Assembly: GCF_030812295.1 (NCBI RefSeq)
Contig: NZ_JAUSSK010000002.1
Span: 650,001 to 714,000, forward strand
From: Luteibacter jiangsuensis
Lineage (GTDB): Bacteria; Pseudomonadota; Gammaproteobacteria; Xanthomonadales; Rhodanobacteraceae
Direction of reading: 5' to 3'
Length of the DNA stretch: 64,000 nucleotides
The position numbers and the translations under genes were made by a program. The first letter of the stretch is position 1. The number at the start of each line of letters is the position of its first letter. This document shows, piece by piece, positions 31,141-40,449 of the stretch. The notes below the pieces were generated by a model. The model had not been told where the DNA came from and made no database searches. It saw only the letters and a program-made list of their open reading frames with translations.

Positions 31141-32145
31141 ATGTCCCGTTTCAGCGTTACGCGTTCCCGTCTTGGCGCCCAGGAGCTGGTGGTACTGGTC
31201 GATGCCGACGCCGACCGCGAGGTCCGTATCGCCCGGCGTGGCGCCACCGTGCTCTCGATCGGCACATGCTGGCGCGACGAACAGCGCGATATCGCGGATG
31301 GTTTTCGCGACGAGCAGGAGCTTGTAGGCCACAAAGGCTCCCGCTTCGCGATCATGACGCCGTTCGCAAACCGGGTTAACGATTCACGGTATACATTTGA
31401 AGGAAAAACCTACGATTTGCAGCCAGGTGCCGTGGGCGCCGATCGCGCCAGCCGCCACGGCTTCTTGCGAGGTGTTCTCTTCGACGTGCAGCGGGAGCAT
31501 GCCGACGACGACAAGGCATCCATCACGCTGGTCACTCATGCCATCCGTCCCGATGCGAACGCGGGCTACCCCTTCGCGCTGGATTTCAGCGTGACGTTCA
31601 CGCTTGGTGACCAGGGCCTAGCGGTGGAGGCGAAGACACGCAACGTGGGCGAACACGCTGCCCCGACGTTCTTCGGCTGGCATCCTTACTTCCGCTTGTC
31701 GGATAACCCGATCGAAGGCTGGGAGCTGCACGTGCCGGCCGACAAGGTGATCGCCACGGACAAGGATTTCATCCCCTTGCCGGGAACGCGGGCATGGCAG
31801 GCCATCGACAAGGCCGATCGCGGCCTGGATTTCCGCAAGACGAAAGCCATCGGCGACAGGCAACTGAACCACACCTACGCGGACCTCCAGCTGGACCCCG
31901 ACGGCAAGGCGCGCACGCGCCTGCGCGATCCGAAATCCGGCATGGGCATCGCCGTCTGGCAGGAGAAGGGCGTGATGCTGGTATTCACCGCCGACACGGC
32001 CGAACGCGATGCACGCAAGTCGGTGGCGCTCGAACCGATGGAGTGCATGCCGGATGCGTTCAATCGTGACGATTGCGCGCCGCTCGTTACACTGGCGCCG
32101 GGCCAGGAGCGCCGCTTCGTCTGTGGCGTGGAGTTCGACGCGTGA
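31141..32145 (+). CDS. Aldose 1-epimerase family protein
   Basis: This 334-residue mutarotase-fold protein interconverts alpha and beta anomers of sugars; the sugar specificity is unknown. Family marks include RFAIMTPFANRVNDSRYTFEG (substrate-binding Asn-Arg), the general-acid region ASRHGFLRG, and the second His in FFGWHPYFRL; the catalytic Glu is probably in the C-terminal SVALEPMEC. A good Shine-Dalgarno AAAGGAAG precedes the ATG. The stop overlaps the GTG start of the dehydratase gene (GTGA), so the two are coupled. Confidence 0.88.
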   Translation: MSRFSVTRSRLGAQELVVLVDADADREVRIARRGATVLSIGTCWRDEQRDIADGFRDEQELVGHKGSRFAIMTPFANRVNDSRYTFEGKTYDLQPGAVGADRASRHGFLRGVLFDVQREHADDDKASITLVTHAIRPDANAGYPFALDFSVTFTLGDQGLAVEAKTRNVGEHAAPTFFGWHPYFRLSDNPIEGWELHVPADKVIATDKDFIPLPGTRAWQAIDKADRGLDFRKTKAIGDRQLNHTYADLQLDPDGKARTRLRDPKSGMGIAVWQEKGVMLVFTADTAERDARKSVALEPMECMPDAFNRDDCAPLVTLAPGQERRFVCGVEFDA

Positions 32146-33110
32146 ACCTTCCCAGCTTCGCGGATGTGCGCGACGCGGCGGCCCGCATCGCGCCGCACGC
32201 CTGGGTCACCCCGGTGCTGCGCAGCGATCGCATCGACGACCTCGTCGGCACGCGCGTCGTATTCAAGTGCGAAAACCTGCAACGGGGCGGGGCATTCAAG
32301 TTCCGCGGCGCCACGAACGCCGTGTGGTCGCTTTCCGGAGAGGAGGCGGCATGTGGGGTGGTGACTCACTCCTCGGGCAATCACGGCAACGCGCTGGCCA
32401 TGGCGGCGCGCACGCGAGGCATTCCCGCCCACGTCGTGATTCCCGAGGGCGCCGTGAAAACGAAGGTCGATGCGATCGTCGCCGCCGGCGCGACCGTGCA
32501 CCGGTGTGCGCCGACTACCTCGGCGCGCGAGGCGCTGGCCTCCGCCTTGCAGGCCAGCACCGGTGCGACCCTGGTCCATCCCTATGCCGACGCAGGGGTG
32601 ATGGCGGGACAAGGCACGCTCGTGCCAGAGCTGTTTCGCCAGGCCCCGGGGCTGGATACCGTACTGTTTCCCATCGGCGGCGGTGGGCTGGCTTCCGGTT
32701 GTTCGATCGCGGCGCATGGCATCGATCCGGCTATCGCGCTGTTCGGCGCGGAACCGGAAGGCGCCGACGATGCCGCCCGCTCGCTCGAGGCGGACGAACG
32801 CGTGGGGCCATTCGTGGCCGATACGATCTGCGACGGCCTGCGCACGCTGATCGGCGAACCCAACTTCCACGCCCTACGCGATCATGGCGTGGTCGCGTTG
32901 CGCGTCAGCGACTCGGAATGCATCGAGGCAATGAAGTTGCTCTGGACCGAGTTGCGCCTCGTCGTCGAGGTTTCCAGTGCGACGGTGCTCGCGGCCATGC
33001 TGCGTTATCCCGCGCGCTTCGCCGGGCGTCGCGTCGGTGTGGTCCTCACCGGGGGTAACGTGGACCTGGACGCGCTGCCGTGGTGCCCTTCTCCACTACG
33101 ATCGCGCTGA
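32142..33110 (+). CDS. Threonine/serine dehydratase family PLP enzyme
   Basis: This 322-residue fold-type II PLP enzyme has the cofactor lysine Lys53 in GGAFKFRGA, the phosphate-binding loop SSGNHGN at 77-83 and a tetraglycine loop GGGGLASG. It has no C-terminal ACT domain, so it is the short catabolic or serine-racemase-like type, not IlvA with feedback domains. It may deaminate Thr or Ser or racemise Ser. The GTG start at 32142 overlaps the epimerase stop. The branched-chain operon in this window has no ilvA, so a role in 2-oxobutyrate supply is conceivable but unproven. Confidence 0.85.
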   Translation: MNLPSFADVRDAAARIAPHAWVTPVLRSDRIDDLVGTRVVFKCENLQRGGAFKFRGATNAVWSLSGEEAACGVVTHSSGNHGNALAMAARTRGIPAHVVIPEGAVKTKVDAIVAAGATVHRCAPTTSAREALASALQASTGATLVHPYADAGVMAGQGTLVPELFRQAPGLDTVLFPIGGGGLASGCSIAAHGIDPAIALFGAEPEGADDAARSLEADERVGPFVADTICDGLRTLIGEPNFHALRDHGVVALRVSDSECIEAMKLLWTELRLVVEVSSATVLAAMLRYPARFAGRRVGVVLTGGNVDLDALPWCPSPLRSR

Positions 33111-33253
33111 CGGCGCCGCCCAACGCGATGACGGCGTCCCGCGCCGCTACCGGTCATGGCATGCGGACGTGTGTCAAGGCGGCGAGCGGACATCGTCGCC
33201 GGCCTCGCGTGGCTATTCTTGCCCTTCCTTAAGCGCAAATACGGGGGTGGCGG

Positions 33254-33802
33254 ATGCGCTGCCAATGGGCCGAACGCAGCGACGCGGAACGCGTCTACCA
33301 CGACACCGAATGGGGCGTGCCCGTCCATGACGATCGTGGTCTGTTCGAATGGCTGGCGCTGCGCGGGTCTCAAGCGGGCCTGGCCTGGCGCACGGTGCTC
33401 GCCAAGCGCAAGTCCTACCACCTCGCCTTTCATGGTTTCGACATCGCACGCATCGCGGCGATGACCGATGCGGAGCTCGCCACCGTGCTGCGCGATCGCG
33501 GCGTGATCCGGCATCGCCTCAAGATCGAATCCATACGCGGCAACGCGCGTGCGAGCTTGCGTGTTATCGACGATGTGGGTTCGTTATCCGCCTACCTTTG
33601 GTCGTTCGTCGGCGATTCTCCGCAGAAGAACGCGTGGCAACATGACGCACAGGTGCCGATGCGCAGCCCCGCCTCCGACCGCATGAGCGCGGCGATGCGC
33701 AAGCGCGGGTTCCGTTTCGCCGGCACGGCCATCTGCTACGCGGTGATGCAGTCGGTGGGCATGGTCAATGACCATGTCGTCGGCTGTCATCGTTATCGAT
33801 GA
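33254..33802 (+). CDS. tag: DNA-3-methyladenine glycosylase I-like protein
   Basis: This 182-residue protein aligns with E. coli TAG along its whole length (YHDTEWGVPVHDDRGLFEWL, KKRGF-like MRKRGFRFAGTAICYAVMQS, VNDHVVGC). The zinc-snap ligands Cys3, His16, His174 and Cys178 are all kept. In E. coli TAG, Glu38 in LEGQQAGLSW contacts the methylated base; here the same place is Arg37 in LRGSQAGLAW, an unusual change that could alter or abolish the classical activity. The gene stands alone, 143 bp after the dehydratase. Confidence 0.85.
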   Translation: MRCQWAERSDAERVYHDTEWGVPVHDDRGLFEWLALRGSQAGLAWRTVLAKRKSYHLAFHGFDIARIAAMTDAELATVLRDRGVIRHRLKIESIRGNARASLRVIDDVGSLSAYLWSFVGDSPQKNAWQHDAQVPMRSPASDRMSAAMRKRGFRFAGTAICYAVMQSVGMVNDHVVGCHRYR

Positions 33803-33848
33803 CGCCGCGTTCACCATCGCTGCACCGGTGGCGCATTGACATGGGGGC

Positions 33849-34748
33849 ATGGCTACCACTCGCATCGGCATCTCCGGCTGGCGCTACTCGCCTTGGCGTG
33901 GCGTTTTCTATCCCTCCGATCTCGTCCAGCGGGACGAACTCGCCTACGCGTCGCGGCAATTTCCGACGATCGAACTGAACGGCTCGTTCTACTCCTTACA
34001 ACGGCCCGAAAGCTATCGGTCATGGTATGAGGCCACGCCCAAGGGCTTCGTCTTCGCCGTGAAAGGCCCGCGCTTCATCACGCACACCCTGCGCCTGCGT
34101 GACATCGAAAGGCCGTTGGCGAATTTCTTCGCCTCGGGAGTGCTCGCCCTGCGCGAGAAGCTGGGACCCATCCTCTGGCAGTTTCCCCCGAGCTTCCGCT
34201 TCGAGCCGGAGCGGTTCGAAGCCTTCCTTGCGCTGTTGCCGACCAACGTGAAGGCCGCGGCGGCGCTTGGCCGCAGGCATGACATGCACCTGAAGCGGGA
34301 ACCCTTCCTCGAGGTGGCTCGCAATCACCGATTGCGTCATGCCGTGGAGATCCGGAATGAAAGCTTCGTGGATCCCTCGTTCATCGCCTTGTTGCGCAAG
34401 TACGGTATCGCCTTCGTCGTGGCCGATACGGCGGGCAAGTTCCCGCGCTATTTCGACGTCACGGCACCGTTCGTATACGTGCGCCTGCATGGTGACGAGG
34501 AACTCTATGCCAGTGGGTATGGCGAGGTGGCCCTGGCCGATTGGGCCCGGCGTATTCGCGCATGGCGCCGTGGCGCGCAGCCTGCCGGAGACCCGCGTAT
34601 CGCCAGGTCGGCGCCGCCCAGGCGCACGTCCCGCGACATCTACGTTTACTTCGACAACGACGTCAAGGTGAAAGCCCCGGGCGACGCGCACGCCCTGGCC
34701 GCGTTGCTCTGTCCCCAGGTGGGATCAGAACGGGGTCTTGCGCCGTGA
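33849..34748 (+). CDS. DUF72 domain-containing protein
   Basis: This 299-residue protein is of the YecE/DUF72 family, a TIM-barrel-like group with no settled function. Typical marks are RIGISGWRYSPWRGVFYP at the start, IELNGSFYSLQRPESYRSWY, FAVKGPRFITH, and RLHGDEELYASGYG near the end, followed by YVYFDNDVKVKAPGDA. It overlaps the convergent bioC gene by 24 bp. It has no obvious link to either neighbour. Confidence 0.88.
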   Translation: MATTRIGISGWRYSPWRGVFYPSDLVQRDELAYASRQFPTIELNGSFYSLQRPESYRSWYEATPKGFVFAVKGPRFITHTLRLRDIERPLANFFASGVLALREKLGPILWQFPPSFRFEPERFEAFLALLPTNVKAAAALGRRHDMHLKREPFLEVARNHRLRHAVEIRNESFVDPSFIALLRKYGIAFVVADTAGKFPRYFDVTAPFVYVRLHGDEELYASGYGEVALADWARRIRAWRRGAQPAGDPRIARSAPPRRTSRDIYVYFDNDVKVKAPGDAHALAALLCPQVGSERGLAP

Positions 34749-35612
34749 GCCACGAAGGTTCTCGACCGGGAAACTGGCGATCTCGCCACCGCCTTCGCGC
34801 CGCGATTGCCCGGCGGGCGGTCCCCATGCGTGCGCCGTGACCACTTCCCAGGTCGAAGGGACGACACCTTCGCTGCGCATGGCCTCATAGGCGTCGAGCA
34901 TGCGCTTGTAATGCTGTTTGCCGGTCAGTCCACGAGGGCGGTCGGCGTCGGCGTTGTTCGCGCCCAGGCCCTTCAGTTCATCCAGCAGCGCGCGAGGGGT
35001 GGGGTAGGTCAACGTGTAGCGCTCGGCGAAAAGCACGGGATCGCGCAGGCCCTGGGCCAGCATGGCGTCGCCGATGTCGTGCATGTCGAGGAAGCGCGCC
35101 ACATGCGCGTACTGGTCGGCTTCAGCCCAGGCCGCACGCAATTCCTTCAAGGTATCGGGGCCGAACGTGGAGAAGGTGAGCAGCCCGCCCGGCTTCAGCA
35201 CGCGGGCGCACTCGGCGAACAGGCGGGAGAGGTCTTCGCACCACTGGAAACAGAGGTTGGAAAAGAGCACGTCGACGCTGCGATCCGGCACCGGCAACGT
35301 GTACGCATCGGCGACGACGCGGCCGAAGGGTTTCAACCACGACGCATTCTGCCGGGCCTGCTTCAGCATCGGCAGCGCAAGGTCGATGGCGATCACCTGT
35401 GCCTTCGGATAGCGCTTTTTCAGTGCCGCGCTGCCTCGGCCGGTGCCGGCACCGACGTCGAGGACGATTTCCGGCGCCGCTTCGTAGATATCGAGCCGGT
35501 CGACCAGGGTCGTCTGCACTTCGCGCTGTAGTGCATCGTGCTTTTCATAGCTGCCGGCGGCGCGGCCGAAATTGCGGCGAACTTGGCGTCGATCGAAGTG
35601 GAAGTCGCTCAT
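34725..35612 (-). CDS. bioC: Malonyl-ACP O-methyltransferase BioC
   Basis: This 295-residue SAM-dependent methyltransferase caps malonyl-ACP so that the fatty acid machinery can build the pimeloyl chain of biotin. The N-terminus RRQVRRNFGRAAGSYEKHDALQ and the SAM motif LDVGAGTGRGS are diagnostic, with FSNLCFQWC further on. The start at 35612 overlaps the bioH stop (ATGA), so translation is coupled. It is the last gene of the bio operon. Confidence 0.93.
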   Translation of the reverse strand: MSDFHFDRRQVRRNFGRAAGSYEKHDALQREVQTTLVDRLDIYEAAPEIVLDVGAGTGRGSAALKKRYPKAQVIAIDLALPMLKQARQNASWLKPFGRVVADAYTLPVPDRSVDVLFSNLCFQWCEDLSRLFAECARVLKPGGLLTFSTFGPDTLKELRAAWAEADQYAHVARFLDMHDIGDAMLAQGLRDPVLFAERYTLTYPTPRALLDELKGLGANNADADRPRGLTGKQHYKRMLDAYEAMRSEGVVPSTWEVVTAHAWGPPAGQSRREGGGEIASFPVENLRGSRRKTPF

Positions 35613-36382
35613 GCGTCTGCGTCGGTGAATTGTGTCAGGACATCCGCCACGGCGGCGGCGTGTCCGATGAAAGGGGCGTGACCGGCATGGGCGATCTCGG
35701 CGAAATGGCCATGTGCCGTCCCGGCGGACCAGCGCATCGCCTCGGGATGGACAATGCGGTCGCGACGGCCCGCAATCCATAGGCTCGGCGGTCGGAGGCG
35801 GGCCAGGGACGGTCGCAGGTCCGTCGCCTCGAGCAGGCGGAGTCCTTCCAGCAGCACACGCGGGTCGGGCTCACCACGGGCGAAAGCTTCCTCTTTCAAC
35901 CGGCGCGCCTCGCTGCGCGGATCGGCGCTGCCCATGGCCTCCAGGGCGATGAACCGCTCCACGGTGGCCATGTAGTCGTCCTCGAGATCGGCGGCCAGGC
36001 GGTGGACCATGGCCACGTCGTTGCCGTACGGCCAGTCCTCGCCCCGCACGAAGCAGGGTGTGGAACACATGGGGACCACCGCATGCACGGCTCCCGGCAC
36101 GTCGAGCGCGGCGGCCAGGGCCACGAGGCCGCCCATCGACCAGCCCAGCCACGTGGCCGGTGGCGTCGCGGCGGCGATCGCACGCGCGCAGGCGAGCGGT
36201 TCAAGCGGGATATCCGAATCGCGGGAGTAGCCATGGCCCGGCAGGTCGACGACGTACATCGTGCAGCGTGCCGCCAACGCCTCGACCAGTGGCGCGAAAA
36301 TGCCGCCGTGCATGGCCCAGCCATGGATCATCACCAGCGGTACCGGGCCGGTGCCATGGGTTTCGATGTGCAGGCCGCTCAT
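35609..36382 (-). CDS. bioH: Pimeloyl-ACP methyl ester esterase BioH
   Basis: This 257-residue alpha/beta hydrolase removes the methyl cap from pimeloyl-ACP. The triad is Ser82 in GWSMGG, Asp208 in AGRRDRIV and His235 in AGHAPF. Both ends overlap neighbours by four bases (trhO upstream, bioC downstream). Its place between bio genes supports BioH over a generic hydrolase. Confidence 0.92.
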   Translation of the reverse strand: MSGLHIETHGTGPVPLVMIHGWAMHGGIFAPLVEALAARCTMYVVDLPGHGYSRDSDIPLEPLACARAIAAATPPATWLGWSMGGLVALAAALDVPGAVHAVVPMCSTPCFVRGEDWPYGNDVAMVHRLAADLEDDYMATVERFIALEAMGSADPRSEARRLKEEAFARGEPDPRVLLEGLRLLEATDLRPSLARLRPPSLWIAGRRDRIVHPEAMRWSAGTAHGHFAEIAHAGHAPFIGHAAAVADVLTQFTDADA

Positions 36383-37122
36383 GCCTTGCGGCTCGGCGCG
36401 AGCGATGGATCGACCGCGCCGCGTTCATCGAAAACGAAGCAGTCGCCGCGCCAGTGGGCACCGCCCACCTCTTCGAAATACTTGAGGATGCCGCCTTCGA
36501 GCTGGAACACGTTCGCGATGCCGATCTCACGCATGTGGATGGCGGCCTTCTCGCAGCGGATGCCGCCCGTGCAAAACGAGACCACGGTCTTTCCCTCGAA
36601 CCGTTCGCGGTCGGCGGCGACGGCAGTGGGAAAGCCGGTGAAACTGGACAAGCCATAGTCGACGGTGTTCTCGAACGTTCCCGCCGCCACTTCGTAATCG
36701 TTACGGGTGTCCAGCAAGACCACTTCGCGGCCGGCATCGTCATGACCGCGGTCGAGCCAGCGGCGCAGGTCCGCAGGCAGCACGTGTGGCGCCCGCCCCT
36801 CCGCGGGACGAATGGCCGGCGCGTGCATCGTGATGATTTCCTTCTTCAGGCGCACACGCATCCGGCGGAAGGGTGGTGCATCGGACAGGCTCTCCTTCGG
36901 CGCGAGGTCGGCGAAGCGCGGGTCCTCGCGCAACCAACCGATGAAGGCGGTGACGGCGTCACGGGGTGCGGCCAGGAACAGGTTGATGCCTTCGGGCGCG
37001 AGCAGGATGGTGCCCTTGAGGGCGAGGGCTTCGCTGCGTTCGACGATCCGCGCCCGCAGGGCGTGCAGGTCGTCGAGGCCGACGAACTTGTAGGCGGAGA
37101 TGTTGAGGATCGTCATCGTCAT
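36379..37122 (-). CDS. trhO: tRNA uridine(34) hydroxylase TrhO (YceA, rhodanese-fold)
   Basis: This 247-residue protein has an N-terminal acylphosphatase-like part ([18 protein letters not shown]), the motif [14 protein letters not shown], and a rhodanese domain with Cys184 in [12 protein letters not shown]. TrhO hydroxylates U34 of tRNAs in an oxygen-dependent reaction on the route to cmo5U/mcmo5U. It sits inside the biotin operon, 22 bp after bioF, and its stop overlaps the bioH start. The start may be the ATG at 37122 or the one two codons later (37116); no clear Shine-Dalgarno decides. Confidence 0.92.
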   Translation of the reverse strand: MTMTILNISAYKFVGLDDLHALRARIVERSEALALKGTILLAPEGINLFLAAPRDAVTAFIGWLREDPRFADLAPKESLSDAPPFRRMRVRLKKEIITMHAPAIRPAEGRAPHVLPADLRRWLDRGHDDAGREVVLLDTRNDYEVAAGTFENTVDYGLSSFTGFPTAVAADRERFEGKTVVSFCTGGIRCEKAAIHMREIGIANVFQLEGGILKYFEEVGGAHWRGDCFVFDERGAVDPSLAPSRKA

Positions 37123-37144
37123 GACCGGCGGGTGTGACCGCCCA

Positions 37145-38365
37145 TTATACGGCCGCGCTTTCCAGGGCACGGGGCAAGCGGCCCAGCGCGTCCAGCAGGG
37201 CGTCGATCCGCTTCGGCGTGTGCGTCGCGGAAAGGGTGATGCGTAGCCGCGCGCCGCCCGGCGGCACGGTGGGCGGACGAATCGCCACGACCAGGAATCC
37301 CGCGGCTTCCAGCGTCGCGGCGGCGGCCATGGCGGCCCCGGTGGAGCCGATGAGCAGGGGCTGGATGGCGGTCGTCGAGGGCATGAGGCGCAGGCCGAGT
37401 TGGGCGGCACCGGCGCGGAATCGCGCGATGTTCGCCCCCAGGCGGTCACGGCGGCCCTCGGGATCGGTACGCACGAGGCGTATGGCTGCCCGGGTGGCGG
37501 CGGCGAGTGCCGCCGGCATGGCGGTCGTATACACGTAGGTACGGGCGAATTGGGTGATCGCCTCGATGACGGACGCATCGCCTGCCACAAACGCGCCCGC
37601 GCAACCCAGTGCCTTGCCCAGGGTACCCATGAGGACGGGAACGTCCTTGGCGCCGAGGCCCGCCGCCGCGACCGAACCCGCGCCCTGTGGCCCCATGACG
37701 CCCAGGCCGTGCGCGTCATCCACGTAGAGCATGGCGCCACGCTCCTGGCAGATGGTGGCGAGCATGGCGAGTGGCGCCACGTCGCCATCCATGCTGAATA
37801 CGCCGTCGGTGGCGACCAGCGCGGGCAATCCGGGGCGGGCGTCGAGCTGGCGGGCGGCACCGTGTGCGTCGACATGGGGGTAGCGGCGCAACTCCGCGCC
37901 AGCCAGATGGGCACCGTCGACGAGGCTGGCGTGATTGAGCCGGTCCTGTACGCAGAGGGCCCCCGTCCGGCCTTGCACTGGCATCGCTCCCGCGCTTAGC
38001 AGGGCCTGCAGGGTGCCGAGGTTGGCCATGACACCGGTAGAGAATAGCAACGCCCGTTCGCGACCGGTCCAGTCGGCCAGTTCCTCCTCCAGCGCGGCAT
38101 GCTCGCCGCGGTGGCCTGCCACGAGGTGCGCCGCCCCGGTACCGACGCCCTCGGCGGCGGCCGTGCGTGTGAAAGCGGCGACGAGATGGCGATGGCCGGC
38201 GAGGCCGAGATAGTCGTTGCCGCAGAAATCCGCCAGCACGCGCCCGTCGACGAGACGCCGGTCGCCACCCAGGACGTCGCAGGTGCGGGTCTGACGCAGC
38301 AGGCCAGCCTGTGCGCGTCCGGCCCGGGCGGCTTCCATGCGTGCTCGGAGATCGGGCCGGTTCAC
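37145..38365 (-). CDS. bioF: 8-amino-7-oxononanoate synthase
   Basis: This 406-residue PLP enzyme condenses pimeloyl-ACP with L-alanine. Marks are [12 protein letters not shown], the stretch [10 protein letters not shown] with [10 protein letters not shown], and the cofactor lysine Lys251 in GTLGKALG. The GTG start at 38365 overlaps the bioB stop (GTGA). The frame stays open through all of bioB in another phase, but that upstream part is Arg-rich shadow sequence. The last residues run to TAA at 37145. Confidence 0.94.
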   Translation of the reverse strand: MNRPDLRARMEAARAGRAQAGLLRQTRTCDVLGGDRRLVDGRVLADFCGNDYLGLAGHRHLVAAFTRTAAAEGVGTGAAHLVAGHRGEHAALEEELADWTGRERALLFSTGVMANLGTLQALLSAGAMPVQGRTGALCVQDRLNHASLVDGAHLAGAELRRYPHVDAHGAARQLDARPGLPALVATDGVFSMDGDVAPLAMLATICQERGAMLYVDDAHGLGVMGPQGAGSVAAAGLGAKDVPVLMGTLGKALGCAGAFVAGDASVIEAITQFARTYVYTTAMPAALAAATRAAIRLVRTDPEGRRDRLGANIARFRAGAAQLGLRLMPSTTAIQPLLIGSTGAAMAAAATLEAAGFLVVAIRPPTVPPGGARLRITLSATHTPKRIDALLDALGRLPRALESAAV

Positions 38366-39372
38366 GCGGTGGCGTGGTCGTGGGCGACGATGTCGGCGTG
38401 CACCGTGCCTGGCTCGATCTCGATTTCCATCGGCTTGAGGCCGAGGCGTTCGAACAGGCGGCGGTCGTGCTCGACGTCGGGATTGCCGGTGGTCAGCAGC
38501 TTTTCGCCGTAGAAGATGGAGTTGGCCCCGGCGGCGAAGCACAGCGCCTGCAACGCGTCGTCCATGCTTTCGCGGCCAGCGGAGAGGCGCACCACGGAGG
38601 CGGGCATCAGGATCCGGGCGACTGCGATGCTGCGCACGAACTCGAACGGGTCGAGCGCCTCGGTGCCGGCCAGGGGCGTGCCCGCGACCTGCACCAGGCG
38701 GTTGATCGGCACCGATTCCGGGTGCTCGGGCAGGTTGGCCAGCGTCGCCAGCAGGCCGGCACGCTGCGCGCGCGACTCGCCCATGCCCACGATGCCGCCG
38801 CAACAGGTCCGCAATCCCGCCTCGCGCACATGTTCGAGCGTATCCAGGCGATCCTGGTACTCGCGCGTATGGATGATCTCGCCGTAGAAATCCGGGGAGG
38901 TGTCCAGGTTGTGGTTGTAGAAATCCAGTCCCGCGGCTTTCAGCGTATCGGCTTGCGGCTGGCTGAGCATGCCCAGCGTGGCGCAGGTCTGCAGACCCAG
39001 CGATTTCACCGCGCTGACGATCTCGGCCACCTTGGCCACGTCGCGGTCCTTGGGCGAGCGCCACGCGGCGCCCATGCAGAAGCGGCTTGCGCCCGCATCC
39101 TTGGCGGCCTGCGCCTTGGCCAGGACAGCCTCCACGCTCATCAGCTTCTCGGCCTTCACGCCTGTTGCGTAGCGCGCCGCCTGCGGACAGTAGGCGCAAT
39201 CCTCGGGGCAGCCGCCGGTCTTGATCGAGAGCAGGGTGGAGACCTGCACCGCGTTGGGATCGTGGTACTGCCGGTGGATGGTCTGCGCCTTGAAGAGCAG
39301 GTCGTTGAACGGCAAGGCGAAAAGGCGCTCGACCTCTTCGCGGGACCAGTCGTGGCGGATGGCTGTGGTCAT
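38362..39372 (-). CDS. bioB: Biotin synthase
   Basis: This 336-residue radical SAM enzyme inserts sulfur into dethiobiotin. The 4Fe-4S cysteines are Cys55, Cys59 and Cys62 ([12 protein letters not shown]). The second-cluster region is present ([19 protein letters not shown], and the Arg-containing end of [11 protein letters not shown]). The start at 39372 follows the family ([20 protein letters not shown]). It is the first gene of the leftward bio operon, with a BirA-like operator 50-85 bp upstream. Confidence 0.97.
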   Translation of the reverse strand: MTTAIRHDWSREEVERLFALPFNDLLFKAQTIHRQYHDPNAVQVSTLLSIKTGGCPEDCAYCPQAARYATGVKAEKLMSVEAVLAKAQAAKDAGASRFCMGAAWRSPKDRDVAKVAEIVSAVKSLGLQTCATLGMLSQPQADTLKAAGLDFYNHNLDTSPDFYGEIIHTREYQDRLDTLEHVREAGLRTCCGGIVGMGESRAQRAGLLATLANLPEHPESVPINRLVQVAGTPLAGTEALDPFEFVRSIAVARILMPASVVRLSAGRESMDDALQALCFAAGANSIFYGEKLLTTGNPDVEHDRRLFERLGLKPMEIEIEPGTVHADIVAHDHATA

Positions 39373-39422
39373 GGTGGGTTCCCAGGGGGCGAAGGCGCGC
39401 AGTGTGGAAACCCCGGTAGCCA

Positions 39423-39456
39423 CTGTCAACCTTAACGACCTTTTGCAAGTTGACGT
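39423..39456 (-). promoter_or_regulatory. BirA-like biotin operator
   Basis: The half-sites CTGTCAACC (39423-39431) and AGTTGACGT (39448-39456) share an inverted GTCAAC core and are spaced by 16 bp. That is the 9-16-9 layout of BirA sites (TTGTAAACC-N15/16-GGTTTACAA). It lies in the gap between bioB and a divergent gene, so biotin-dependent repression of the bio operon is likely. Confidence 0.6.
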
Positions 39457-39510
39457 CGTATACGCCACCCCTGCCGTACGATGGCATCGAACCCCACGAG
39501 GAGGCGACCG

Positions 39511-39714
39511 ATGAGCGATGGACAGGGCAGCAGCGGCAACGTGCTTGCGGCGATCTGCAGTTTCTTCATCCCGGGCCTGGGCCAGCTGGTGCAAGGGCGC
39601 GTTTTCAAGGCGCTGGTGATGTTCGTGCTGGCCGCGGTGCTCTGGGTGATCTGGCTGGGGTGGATCATCCACCTTTGGTCGATCGTCGACGCGGCCATGT
39701 TCCGGCGCCCCTGA
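39511..39714 (+). CDS. Small two-helix membrane protein
   Basis: This 67-residue protein has two hydrophobic helices ([19 protein letters not shown] and [20 protein letters not shown]) joined by a short GRVFKAL turn. The PGLGQ...G pattern is like TM2/DUF5683-type small membrane proteins; no function is known. The ATG at 39511 is preferred because GAGGAGG lies six bases upstream; an ATG at 39481 is in frame but has no ribosome site. It is divergent from bioB and is followed 15 bp later by the ComF-family gene. Confidence 0.7.
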   Translation: MSDGQGSSGNVLAAICSFFIPGLGQLVQGRVFKALVMFVLAAVLWVIWLGWIIHLWSIVDAAMFRRP

Positions 39715-39729
39715 GCACGGACCGGACGC

Positions 39730-40449
39730 ATGGATGCGTTCCATTGGAAGGAACGCCTCGCATCGGCGCGAGGCTTCATCCTTCCGCCGCGCTGCCTGCT
39801 TTGCGCCGCCGCGGGCCGGGGCGGCCACGAACTATGCGCGGGCTGCCGGTCCATGTTGATCCGCAACCTGTCTTCGTGCGGGCGCTGCGCCGTTCCGCTG
39901 GCCGAGCCGACGACGGTGTGCGGACGATGCCGGCAGCATCCCCGGCCCTGGGCCGACGTTTGGGTACCTTTCGCCTATGCGTGGCCACTGGACACGATCG
40001 AGATGCGCTTCAAGTTCGGCGGCAGCCTCGCGGCGGGGCGCGCGCTCTCGGAGTGCTGGATGGAGGCCGGGCCGCCGCCGCTCATGCCCGAGCTGATCGT
40101 GCCGGTGCCGCTGCATGGACGCCGGTTGCGCGCCCGCGGCTATAACCAGGCGTTGGAACTGGCCCGGCCGCTGGCGCGACGTTACCGCTTGCCGCTGGCA
40201 CACGATGTGCTGTGCCGCGTGCGAACGACCCAGGCGCAGACGGATCTCGACGCGGCCGCTCGCGCGGACAACGTGCGCGCTGCGTTTGCGGTAAGCCGTG
40301 TACCGCGGCAGAAGCATGTGGCCGTCGTCGACGATGTCATGACCACGGGCGCGACGCTTGCCGAGTGCGTTGGCACATTGTTGGCGGCCGGTGTCGAGCG
40401 GGTGGACGTGTGGGCATTGGCGAGGACGCCGTTGCCAACTCTCGGCTAG
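39730..40449 (+). CDS. ComF-family phosphoribosyltransferase-like protein
   Basis: This 239-residue protein has an N-terminal zinc-ribbon-like region with four Cys pairs (CLLC, CAGC, CGRC, CGRC) and a C-terminal PRTase fold with the PRPP loop [35 protein letters not shown] is the usual ComF signature. ComF/GntX proteins are linked to DNA uptake and use of exogenous DNA. Its position next to bioB, as far as I recall, is common in Xanthomonadales. It overlaps the convergent metallohydrolase gene by four bases. Confidence 0.9.
   Translation: MDAFHWKERLASARGFILPPRCLLCAAAGRGGHELCAGCRSMLIRNLSSCGRCAVPLAEPTTVCGRCRQHPRPWADVWVPFAYAWPLDTIEMRFKFGGSLAAGRALSECWMEAGPPPLMPELIVPVPLHGRRLRARGYNQALELARPLARRYRLPLAHDVLCRVRTTQAQTDLDAAARADNVRAAFAVSRVPRQKHVAVVDDVMTTGATLAECVGTLLAAGVERVDVWALARTPLPTLG

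Noticed and set aside
36379-37914. 511-codon reading that joins sequence within bioF to trhO
   Set aside because: The first 260 codons are an out-of-phase reading of bioF; the conserved TrhO sequence starts at 37122.
37145-39487. 780-codon reading that joins sequence within bioB to bioF
   Set aside because: Not a fusion: the upstream part is out of phase with bioB, and bioF has its own GTG overlapping the bioB stop.
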